DNA from: Weissella uvarum
Lineage (GTDB): Bacteria; Bacillota; Bacilli; Lactobacillales; Lactobacillaceae
Assembly (NCBI RefSeq): GCF_016908785.1
Contig: NZ_JAFBEO010000003.1
Location: 1-64,000, forward strand
Reading direction: 5' to 3'
DNA: 64,000 bases
This document shows positions 50,343 through 59,000 of the stretch, piece after piece. Numbering within the stretch: position 1 is the stretch's first letter; every line of letters starts with the position of its first letter. A program made the translations under genes and the position numbers. The notes under the pieces are model-generated. The model was not told the DNA's origin, ran no database searches, and saw only the letters and a list, made by a program, of their open reading frames with translations.

Positions 50343-50405
50343 CTTTGTGTTAAAGATATTACTTCTATTAACACCAATTTATACAGAAAGGAGTATATCC
50401 TAACC

Positions 50406-50582
50406 ATGAATAATTTTAATGATTTCGATCTTGGCATGAATACTAGTTCAAACATTCCAGAACCTGAACTAGCATACAAGTCAAAGAGTGCTTGTACCCC
50501 AGGATGTAAGACTGGTATTTTGATGGGCTGTCCAGCACGTAATTTTACTAAGGGTTGCCATCTTCACATTAGTAAGAAGTAG
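50406..50582 (+). CDS. lanA: Nisin-type lantibiotic precursor lacking the ring D residues
   Basis: 58 codons. Leader MNNFNDFDLGMNTSSNIPEP-ELA carries FDLG, a variant of the class I FNLD box. If cut after Ala23, the core has 35 residues: YKSKSACTPGCKTGILMG, then CPARNFTKGCHLHISKK. In nisin numbering Ser3-Cys7 (A), Thr8-Cys11 (B) and Thr13-Cys19 (C) are kept, so the lipid II-binding rings should form. Thr23 and Cys26 of ring D are Asn and Lys, while Thr25 and Cys28 (ring E) remain. The hinge NMK is PAR. Ser5 and Ser33 may stay dehydrated. Too short for usual gene finders; AAAGGAG is 12 bases from ATG, unusually far. Confidence 0.95.
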   Translation: MNNFNDFDLGMNTSSNIPEPELAYKSKSACTPGCKTGILMGCPARNFTKGCHLHISKK

Positions 50583-50596
50583 TATTATTGGATAAC

Positions 50597-50635
50597 ATAA
50601 GACCGGTTTTCTACCCTGAAAATCGGTCTTATTAT
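50597..50635 (+). terminator. Hairpin between lanA and lanF
   Basis: ATAAGACCGGTTTTC and GAAAATCGGTCTTAT (one G-U pair) with a 6-base loop and a weak T-rich tail. It probably acts as a partial terminator or RNA stabiliser that keeps lanA transcript above lanFEG, as in other lantibiotic operons. Confidence 0.75.
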
Positions 50636-50657
50636 TTAATTTAAAAGGTACTTATAC

Positions 50658-51374
50658 ATGAATAATTTAATAGAATTTGAAAATGTTACTATCAACCGAA
50701 AAAATAAAAATATACTAAAAAATATCTCGTTTAACATTCCAAAAGGCAGTACTTATTGTCTAATCGGTGAAAACGGGGCAGGAAAGACCACTTTGATGAA
50801 AGCTATTCTAGGCCTTTGTCCTGTGAAATCCGGAAAAATTATATTTAACAATCAAGAAATTAAGCAAGATGATCTATCAGAAATAAGTGCATTAATTGAA
50901 AATCCACCTATTTATAAAAATCTTTCAATTTATGATAATTTAAAAGTTATTTCTTTGTTGCGCAATGCAAACCTCAAACAAATTAATCACATATTAGAAG
51001 TAGTTGGGTTAGATAATGTATCACCAAAAACTAAAGCTAAGTCTCTTTCATTAGGTATGAAACAACGACTAGGTATTGGTATGGCGCTTGTGCCAAATCC
51101 ATCATTTTTAATTTTGGATGAACCTACCAATGGATTAGATATCAGTGGTGTTAAAGAATTTAATGAATTAATTAATCAATTAAAAAATCAAGGAATAACT
51201 ATATTAATCACAAGTCACCATTTGCATGAACTTGAATCAATTGCAGATTATGTTGGTATCCTTAACAATTCACAATTAGCGTATTCTGAAAAGTTTATCC
51301 AAGGAACCCAGAATATAGAAGATATCTATTGGAATATTGTTAACACAAAAAGTATTGGAGCTAATAATGAGTAA
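50658..51374 (+). CDS. lanF: LanF immunity ABC ATPase
   Basis: ATPase of 238 residues: Walker A GENGAGKTT, signature SLGMKQRLGIGMAL, Walker B FLILDEPTNGLD. In place of the Q-loop it has an E (ALIENPPIY), the E-loop typical of LanF proteins. With LanE and LanG it expels the lantibiotic from the producer's membrane. Confidence 0.9.
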   Translation: MNNLIEFENVTINRKNKNILKNISFNIPKGSTYCLIGENGAGKTTLMKAILGLCPVKSGKIIFNNQEIKQDDLSEISALIENPPIYKNLSIYDNLKVISLLRNANLKQINHILEVVGLDNVSPKTKAKSLSLGMKQRLGIGMALVPNPSFLILDEPTNGLDISGVKEFNELINQLKNQGITILITSHHLHELESIADYVGILNNSQLAYSEKFIQGTQNIEDIYWNIVNTKSIGANNE

Positions 51375-52092
51375 TTACATAAAAGGGGATTTATTAAAAT
51401 TTAAAAATAGTTCTATAATATATAATTCCTTTCTTATAATAGTTATTTCAATTATCACGAGTTTTTTATGGTTTAGTGGTATTACTACTACCAGTAATGT
51501 GAATTTAGCAAAAACTATTATTAATAATTGGACTATATTTTGGAATCCTATATTAATAACATTGCTTATATACGGTAGAAAACAGCAAGAATATAATGCT
51601 GGTAAGTATACTAACTACATTTGTATTGATAAATCAAAATCGGTAACTTCATTCAATACATCCACTTTAATCATATATTTTGTGCTCTTAGCAGTAATGT
51701 TAGTATTATCGGCATTATTAACTTCCATAAATGGTAATATGTCTTTGCAACTAATATGCCAAATTTTTATTTTACCAGGCATATTAATCTTCTTTTACAC
51801 AGCTTGGCAAATACCTCTATTTACATTCATTTTCCATAAAGTAAATACTATTGAGATATTCATTGTCACAATAGCAAATATCTTAATTTCTATAATGTTT
51901 ACAGGCACATTTTTAGAACATGTTTATCCTTGGACATATTCAATGACCGAAATTGGAAATGTAGCTGGAATATCTATTAATGGACTAACAAAAGTTTCAT
52001 CATATACAGGTTTGCCTATCTTTATAGTAGTTACACTCATCTTAATCATAGTTTCTTGGAATTTTAGAGTTTTAAAAGGTAAAAGGAAATAA
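51367..52092 (+). CDS. lanE: LanE immunity ABC permease
   Basis: ATG 51367 overlaps the lanF stop (ATGAGTAA). About 241 residues with six hydrophobic spans, short loops and a Lys-rich end, the size and topology of LanE/LanG permeases (ABC-2 type). It forms the membrane part with LanG. Confidence 0.82.
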   Translation: MSNYIKGDLLKFKNSSIIYNSFLIIVISIITSFLWFSGITTTSNVNLAKTIINNWTIFWNPILITLLIYGRKQQEYNAGKYTNYICIDKSKSVTSFNTSTLIIYFVLLAVMLVLSALLTSINGNMSLQLICQIFILPGILIFFYTAWQIPLFTFIFHKVNTIEIFIVTIANILISIMFTGTFLEHVYPWTYSMTEIGNVAGISINGLTKVSSYTGLPIFIVVTLILIIVSWNFRVLKGKRK

Positions 52093-52093
52093 T

Positions 52094-52774
52094 ATGAATT
52101 TTCTAAAAGCTGAAGTTTATAAACAGGGAAAAAAACTTTATTCTGTTTGTTTTAATTTAATCTTCTTAATGTCGTTAATATTTATTTATTTTCATATTTC
52201 GAATGCATATCCAAACATGGATTCTAAAAATATTATGTTAATGAATTATGTCTTTGGCATATATATACCAGCATTCAGCATATTAATGTTGTCTTTATCT
52301 GTTAATAGCGAAAAGTTGGCCGGTAATTTCATTAATCTTATATCTCAAAAAAATGAATTCACGAAATATGGTTTAATCCAAGTCTTCATTTCACTTTTAA
52401 TTCCTAGTATAGCAACCGCAACGTTATTACTATTATTTTATGATCATCAATCATTCATGAGTTATTTCTTAATTATTATTACTCAGATGATCATGATGAA
52501 TACATTTCATTATCTTATTTCTAGGATTATTAACATTGAAGCTTCAATGTTATTTCTCTGCATGGAAATACTCATACAATTAATAGCTAAAACAAGACTA
52601 CTAGATAATTCATATTTTTTTATTCCACCATCTTGGGGAATAAGAACAATATTTTATATGCAATATAATCAATCACCTGTTCTTAGTTCTGGTTGGTTAT
52701 ATTTAATTGCATTTGTTATTTTATCGATCATAGTATGCGTATATCAGTATATTCAAAACAAAAAAATGTACTAA
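52094..52774 (+). CDS. lanG: LanG immunity ABC permease
   Basis: Permease of 226 residues with six spans, starting MNFLKAEVYKQGKKLYSV as in LanG/LanE proteins. It begins 1 base after the lanE stop. Last gene of the lanAFEG operon; no lanI, lanP, lanR or lanK follows. Confidence 0.82.
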   Translation: MNFLKAEVYKQGKKLYSVCFNLIFLMSLIFIYFHISNAYPNMDSKNIMLMNYVFGIYIPAFSILMLSLSVNSEKLAGNFINLISQKNEFTKYGLIQVFISLLIPSIATATLLLLFYDHQSFMSYFLIIITQMIMMNTFHYLISRIINIEASMLFLCMEILIQLIAKTRLLDNSYFFIPPSWGIRTIFYMQYNQSPVLSSGWLYLIAFVILSIIVCVYQYIQNKKMY

Positions 52775-52801
52775 AATCAAAAAAGTGGTACAGATTGTGA
52801 A

Positions 52802-52850
52802 AAAAGAGCAGTAAAGCTATTTGTGAAATGACTTTACTACTCTTTTATTT
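52802..52850 (+). terminator. Terminator of lanAFEG
   Basis: AAAAGAGCAGTAAAG pairs with CTTTACTACTCTTTT (one mismatch) before a T-rich tail. Confidence 0.8.
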
Positions 52851-52934
52851 GTTTGTGAAGTATGTTATTTTCACAAAGTTCCTTTTAAATGGATATATAG
52901 ACAACTCACTATAACCAAGGTTAAGTCGATTGAT

Positions 52935-53291
52935 GTGAACAAAATGGATCATCAAAATAAGGACTTTAGTTTGAAGGCCTTCAATACACCAATTAAAAAC
53001 AATTCCGACTATTTAGAATATAAGACGAAAATGGCGAATTATGCTAGTTCAAGTTCGGTGGTTGAAGAATTAGTCGGTTATCGCAAACCAACGGTTTTGA
53101 CTAAGGATTCTGCTAAGGACTACAAGGTAAAGTCTTTGAACCGTACAGGTGTCCATAATTCAAAGGTGAAATATTTGGTTGTCTTATCGGCTAAAGGGAG
53201 TGATGATTTTGTTTTAGAGCTAACAGCAGATTTGTTAACGAACCAAATTACAAGTTGTGTTGTTGATCGGGAGGTGCCAGACAATGCATAA
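52935..53291 (+). pseudogene. Module copy 2, gene 1: 5'-truncated paralogue
   Basis: Homology to the gene at 41558 begins near 52917 (VKSIDVNKMDHQNKDFSLKAF) and runs to the end (REVPDNA). The membrane span and first 60 residues present in copy 1 are absent; the upstream DNA is unrelated. A GTG at 52935 could start a soluble fragment of 118 residues, but without the anchor it is probably a remnant marking the left break of this region. Confidence 0.68.
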
Positions 53292-53895
53292 AGACAAATT
53301 ACAAGTCGCATTAGTGGTTGCTTTACTTGCGTTGGTTGGTTTTAGTTGGTATTTCTCTAATCAATCTATGGAAAAGTATAATGCGGTTGCGACTAATAAG
53401 CAAAAGTCTGTAAAGCTGGTTGAAACAAAACAAAGTGAGCTAGCAGATGTTGAGGCTAATCTGAATATTAACTATCAGCATAATTTTGAAACAGGACGGG
53501 CCCAACCCACGGTGACAAAATTCTTTAGTATTCTACGGACATACGACAGTTCTAAAACGTATAATGAGCGTCGAAATAAGGTCGTTAAAGCTAAATTAGC
53601 GGGTGTGAATGTGACGGAAAGCAGTTTATTTAAGACTGATCAAGCAGAAACAGGTGAACGCTATATTGATAATCATCAAATGAGTTCACAGTTTGACTCT
53701 GCAACAGTTTATGCCAGCAAAATTTCAAATGGCGTGCTAGTTGGTAAGGTATTGGTGAAGTACACGATGATGACGGGCAAAGGTTCTAGTCAAGACTCGA
53801 TGGCAATTTATGATATTCGTTATGACTTGCCAACTAATCAAATGACAGAAGCGCGTTATGTTTATGGCGTCAATGGGGTGTTAGGAAATGGCTAA
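53284..53895 (+). CDS. Module copy 2, gene 2: membrane-anchored extracytoplasmic protein
   Basis: ATG 53284 overlaps the upstream stop (ATGCATAA) with GGGAGGT before it. One N-terminal span (VALVVALLALVGFSWYF), a coiled stretch, then a beta-rich domain with YIDNHQMSSQFDSATVY. Intact paralogue of 42109-42717; about 203 residues. Function unknown. Confidence 0.72.
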   Translation: MHKDKLQVALVVALLALVGFSWYFSNQSMEKYNAVATNKQKSVKLVETKQSELADVEANLNINYQHNFETGRAQPTVTKFFSILRTYDSSKTYNERRNKVVKAKLAGVNVTESSLFKTDQAETGERYIDNHQMSSQFDSATVYASKISNGVLVGKVLVKYTMMTGKGSSQDSMAIYDIRYDLPTNQMTEARYVYGVNGVLGNG

Positions 53896-54367
53896 AAGAA
53901 GCGTTAACAATAAAAAATCAATCGTTGCAGGCCTGGGTGAGATGTCTATTAAAGAATGGTCAGTTTTAGGAGTTATCGTTTTGATTTTAGTGCTTTTTGG
54001 CATTGGCAAGTATAACGGTTATGTCCGGTCAAATCGCATTGTGTCAAAAGACACGGTTCAAAAAGCAATCAAGGAGGATAAAACCGTTGTATTTTATCGA
54101 GATGATTGTTCAAGATGTCGGAAACTGTTGCCTGAATTATTGGTACGTAACACATTCAAAAAAGACGTGTTGTTGGTCAATATGAATGGTAAGCACAACC
54201 GACCCTTCAAAGCACAGTATAAGTTAAAACAGGTTCCAACGTTAATTAATAAAACTGGGACATATAGCGGATTAACCAATAGTGAATATTTTGATGCAAT
54301 TAAAGCAATACAAAAAGATGATGGTGGGGTTAGGTACTCAAATTCTCCTGATCCCACTGTTCAGTAG
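53888..54367 (+). CDS. Module copy 2, gene 3: membrane-anchored thioredoxin-like protein
   Basis: Single N-terminal span (WSVLGVIVLILVLFGIG), then a thioredoxin-like domain with VVFYRDDCSRCRKLLPELL (CxxC) and LKQVPTLINKTG (cis-Pro). Overlaps the previous gene by 8 bases. 159 residues. Paralogue of 42710-43174. Confidence 0.78.
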   Translation: MAKRSVNNKKSIVAGLGEMSIKEWSVLGVIVLILVLFGIGKYNGYVRSNRIVSKDTVQKAIKEDKTVVFYRDDCSRCRKLLPELLVRNTFKKDVLLVNMNGKHNRPFKAQYKLKQVPTLINKTGTYSGLTNSEYFDAIKAIQKDDGGVRYSNSPDPTVQ

Positions 54368-54378
54368 GAGGATTAAAG

Positions 54379-54792
54379 ATGGCTTATGATTTACGACAAA
54401 AGGCGCATCATGTTGTCTATGGTGCCAAAGCAGATAAGCAGAAACAAGCATTTGATGCGAATGTAAAGCGGTATAAGCAACAAAGTTTAGCCGATTTGAC
54501 CTTTCAGCGTTTCAAGCTACATGAGGCTGAAAAAACTGGGTCATTCTTAACGAAAGTAGCACTGTTGGTCGTTGTGGCATTTATCTTGTTTAATATCGTG
54601 GTGCAATTAACTTTTGTGAATATTACCAAAGATACCGCACTGTTTAATCCATTAATGTTTAAAGATTGGTTCTTCACGGTTCCGGTGTTGATGCTAGCGT
54701 TGCTGAGCGGTATGTTTGAAGAGCTAGCGTTTGCACAACGTAGACAGCTTAATGCGATTGCTTTCGTGATTTATATCAAAAAACGTAATTAA
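54379..54792 (+). CDS. Module copy 2: extra small membrane protein
   Basis: A protein of 137 residues with a basic N-terminal cytoplasmic helix and two membrane spans (near 57-75 and 95-115). AGGAGG precedes the ATG. It sits between the thioredoxin-like and helical genes and has no counterpart in copy 1. Function unknown. Confidence 0.65.
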   Translation: MAYDLRQKAHHVVYGAKADKQKQAFDANVKRYKQQSLADLTFQRFKLHEAEKTGSFLTKVALLVVVAFILFNIVVQLTFVNITKDTALFNPLMFKDWFFTVPVLMLALLSGMFEELAFAQRRQLNAIAFVIYIKKRN

Positions 54793-54818
54793 CAATTAAA
54801 TAAAAGGGGGGTATGACT

Positions 54819-55742
54819 ATGCCGACTACTCCGCAAGTGGAAGCTATTGATACGAAAACTCGTGTTGATAGCTTTTTTATGTGGCAAGATATGATGATGG
54901 TCTTTGCGCAAAGTTTCTATATTGATTGTCAGTTGATTATAAAGGATATTCCAGATGATCCTAGTGAGTATTTGAGACGTTTGAAGAAATTCAGTAGTCA
55001 AGCTGATGATTATGGTGAACGATGGGTGCATATGGCGGAACTACTTGAATTAATCGGATTGGAAGATGATGTTGATATACTACGAGAGTGGTATAAGCAA
55101 GTTGTGAAAGTAACTCGTTTGGTTGATGAATATATTCAACGTTTGTCTCAAGTACAAAATCTTGAGAAGCAACGTACTAGTGACGTTAGAATGTATGAAT
55201 TTATTGACTGTGTGCGCCCCTTATCTATAACGTTTGTTGAAGCGCAAGCGCAGGTGATGAAAGATATTAAAAAGGACTTTCTCGCAACGTTGGATAGGTC
55301 GCCGATTGAAATACGTTTATTGGACAATATTAGAACCCAGTTCATCCAGGTGTTTGATGGATTTGATGAAAATAAAATTGCCTTTTATGCGGTAGAAAAC
55401 CAAGGTGCTTTTAAAGGCTTTGATGGGGTTTATGCGAATATGACGTTACTCATTAAAAGTCTATATGATACCCTTAAGGGCAGGATGATGAATGAGTTTG
55501 AGATTGTGGATGATGAAACACTAATTCAACAATTGGCCATGTTGATTGGCTATCTGAAAGGGATTGATGAATTGTTGTTAGAAATTCCTAAGCAACAGAC
55601 CTATAGCATCCAAGGTTTAGAAAGCGGTGCATTTGGGACGGATATTTTTGAGCTAGTCCAACGAATTAATGAGCAACTGGTTATCGTAGGTCAATCACGG
55701 CAAAATATTTTAGATCGGATTACCGAATTAATGGCAGAATAA
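54819..55742 (+). CDS. Module copy 2, gene 4: cytoplasmic helical protein
   Basis: ATG 54819 is preferred because it aligns with the copy 1 start (PTTPQVEAID against TTTPQTEAID) and is spaced better from AAAAGGGGGG; ATG 54813 is alternative. 307 residues, all-helical, acidic, no span. Intact version of 43191-43975 and longer at its C-terminus. Function unknown. Confidence 0.68.
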   Translation: MPTTPQVEAIDTKTRVDSFFMWQDMMMVFAQSFYIDCQLIIKDIPDDPSEYLRRLKKFSSQADDYGERWVHMAELLELIGLEDDVDILREWYKQVVKVTRLVDEYIQRLSQVQNLEKQRTSDVRMYEFIDCVRPLSITFVEAQAQVMKDIKKDFLATLDRSPIEIRLLDNIRTQFIQVFDGFDENKIAFYAVENQGAFKGFDGVYANMTLLIKSLYDTLKGRMMNEFEIVDDETLIQQLAMLIGYLKGIDELLLEIPKQQTYSIQGLESGAFGTDIFELVQRINEQLVIVGQSRQNILDRITELMAE

Positions 55743-55744
55743 AA

Positions 55745-55789
55745 AAGCTCTAGCTATTCATCTAAAAGGGTGATTAGCTAGGGCTTTTT
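55745..55789 (+). terminator. Terminator of module copy 2
   Basis: AAAGCTCTAGCT pairs with AGCTAGGGCTTT and is followed by TTTT. Confidence 0.75.
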
Positions 55790-56057
55790 AATTTAGAAAA
55801 CTTAACTATTAGTGAAAGTTTTAACAGGCAAGCTTATTTATACATAGGATAAAACATGGTTCACAGATAAATATTGCTTAGTTTAAAGAGCGAATTTAGT
55901 TGATAATCATGTACTGAAAGCTCATTAAAGCTATTTATTTGTATTATTTAATTGTATTGAAAATAAGTATACAAAGTAAAATTAGCCTTTAAATTCATTT
56001 CCCATTATGGTAGCTTGTTAAGATGGATTTAAGTTTTACAGGAATAGGAGCATATCT
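55790..56057. other. AT-rich upstream region of the polybasic-protein gene
   Basis: No gene. It must hold the promoter of the 1500-codon gene; several AT-rich -10-like boxes occur but no clear pair. AGGAATAGGAG precedes the ATG. Confidence 0.4.
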
Positions 56058-59000
56058 ATGGGAAGAATACATAAACAGTGCGCAAAAATAGGGCTAATTA
56101 TTTTTACGATCTTATTAGCTTTTCAAACCAATGCAGTCAGCGTATTGGCAGACATGCACATCAATAGTCACAGTACATTGAATAATGGCTTGAAAATTGA
56201 TGCAGAGGGAAATATTTCTTCAGTCAATGATTTAACGGATCCGAGTAAAACAAAGCTAGATATTACGGCTCCGGCAAATATGTCTGATCAAGAATTCTAT
56301 GACATGATGCTAAAAAGCCCGATTTGTTGGACACCTAATTCATCAGTGCAAGTTCTTACAGGTACAATAACGAATCCGCTTCCCCAGAAGAAAACGGGTT
56401 ATAAGCCTAAAGGAACCACTTTTGATTTATCTAAAGGGACACCTAGTTTTCGATTAACGAATGTTTCAACAACCTATTCTGGTAAAACCGTCGATTTGAT
56501 TATTACGGTGAATAATGTTCATAATCCCAAAACACTATCGTCGAAGACGGCTCAGCAATCCGCAACTATCAATAATTCGATTAATCCGGCGACCCACAAA
56601 GCAGCCACTACACTTAGCTCGAAGGCTGAAAAAAGTACAAGTTCGGCTAAGAACAACATGACATCAAGTAGTGATGCAACTAGTACAGCTGATAGTGTGC
56701 TCACAGATAAAGAAGTAACAACTAGTAATAAGACTAAGGTTAATTCAGAATCAGAGAGCTCAAAAGTGGCAGAACAAAAGTCACAGACGCAAACCAAAAC
56801 AACGATTGCGACAAAAGAAGCGGAACAAAATTCGGACGAACCGCAAATTACGTTTAGTCCAGATAAAGACCAGTCGATAAAATCTAATATTAAAAATATC
56901 GAAGGGGCTTCGATTAGTTATCAATTTGTTGATCATGCCACAGGAAAGCCTTTAAACATCATGGTTTTCCCCGCCATTAATGATATCGATGCGTACCAGG
57001 TGTATGAAATCTCGAATGGGAAAGCCATTGGTTACGATACAAATATGTTAACGCCGACTAATAATGGTGGATTCCAAGCGAATGGGACAGCCGTAAATGG
57101 CGTACAAGACTTCCCAAATGGTGGCGCACTATTCCAATATTATGGCGACCAGATTCAAACGACTTTCTTGGATCCAAAGGGTGGCAGTAATACAGACTGG
57201 TCAGCAAGTGGAATCTTTGGGGTGTATGGCTCACTACGTAATGGGACGATTTCACGGCCCAATCAGTCGAAAGCAGTCCGAAAGATTGCGTTTGCGAAGG
57301 ACGGACACCTTTTAAAAAATAAAGCACAGCAAACCGTTAACTTTAAAGGGACTGATACTTTTAAAATTACCGGAAATGATGTTAAAAAGACTTCTTCAGC
57401 TAAACCAGACGGCACCGATAATTGGAATTCAATCAGTGTCCCCCAAATAGCAGGCTACGTTCCGGATACCCGAAAGGTACAACAAAAGAAAGTTGATAGT
57501 GATACGCCTGATGAAAGCAAAGTCATTACTTACTATCCAAAAGCTGAGTTAAAGGTTTCTGATACCAATGAAAGCAAAACATCAAAAAATACCCTAACAA
57601 AAATAAATGAACCTTTTATTTATACCACGACTCAGAAAGTGCCAGCACTTGAACAAGATGCGGATCCGTTGCATAAATATCAAATGCAAGTCAAAACGGA
57701 TCAACCCATTGATATCAAAAACGTCTCCGTGAAAAATGAGCTTGGCAAAGACGTCACGAATCAATTTAATGTGGTGAATAAAAATCAAAATGGGGCCCTC
57801 TTAGTGGCCAAAAACTTAGCGGATCCAAGCTTTTATGGACAAAGCTATGCGGTGCAGTTAACCGCTAATTTGAAGAACGCCAAGGACAAGGATGTTGTTA
57901 AGGCTTACAATGAAGTGACCTTAAATGATACGCAATACGAAACAGCACAGGTAACGACCCTTGTTAAGGCAGAGCAACGGGCCATGCCACCAGCAAAGCA
58001 GGAGCCTAAAAAGCCTAACCACAGAGCCAGCTCTGTGAAAAAACAAGCTAAGGTCGCTAAGAAACAGTCTGTCAAAAAGCATCAGGCTAAGCAAAAAGCA
58101 CCTCAAAAGCAGCATAAGCAAACCACGCTAAGTCATTTGACTAAGGCTAAGAAACGACAGTCTAAAACCATTCCGCAGGCAACACGGAAATCGGTGCATC
58201 ATAGAAAAACCGTCTCCCAAGCGGTCGGGCGTAAAAAGCCAGCGAATCATACTGTTAAGCATGTTTTAAAGCAACAACATAAGAAACGTGCAGCTAAAGC
58301 AACGTACAAAAAATATCCTAAGCCCAAACTTAAAAGCAATGTCTTTCAACAAAATACAGGGATTTCTAGAAAGGACCAGAAAGCATTATTTGGGGCTTTA
58401 AGCAAAATTGAAAAGTATGGAAAAAAGCATGGCTGGTCAGCTGCTAGAATACAGAGAGCCCAGCTAACGTTAATGACACCAGATTATCTAGATGATAAAA
58501 AACAAATCTTAGTAAGTGGCCCTACGGAGAAAGATCGCAAAATAAATAAGAAAATCCTTGGAAATGCCACCATTCGCCACGTATACACTATTGTTGGTAA
58601 ACGTGATAACGGGCAAGGTACTGATAAAAATCTTAAAAAAAAGCAAAGGCCTGATTTACAGCACCAAATGATTATTTGGAAGTCCTATCAACATGGCAGA
58701 CCAGTTATGCGTGCTCTAGGTTCGACAAAACTTCGAATGCCATGGAACTATCCTGGTCCCATAGGTGGTATCTTATTTAGTAAAGATTTATATGATGCGC
58801 TTAAACATAATAAGAAGAATATGTTGGCGATTAACTCATTAGTTGGAGATGCTTATCAACGATTTGGGCCTGGAGACTTTGAATCTGATGCAGATGTTCT
58901 GAAGATGGTGCATAAGAAGTACGGTAATAGGCCAGTGCAAGATATGTTAATCGATCTTTATGGCCAAAAAAGAATTACGAATAAGGACCGGCATAAGTTT

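Noticed and set aside
41558-55742. Composite-transposon interpretation of the two flanking modules
   Set aside because: Modules encode no transposase, and their identity is too low for recent mobilisation by homologous ends.
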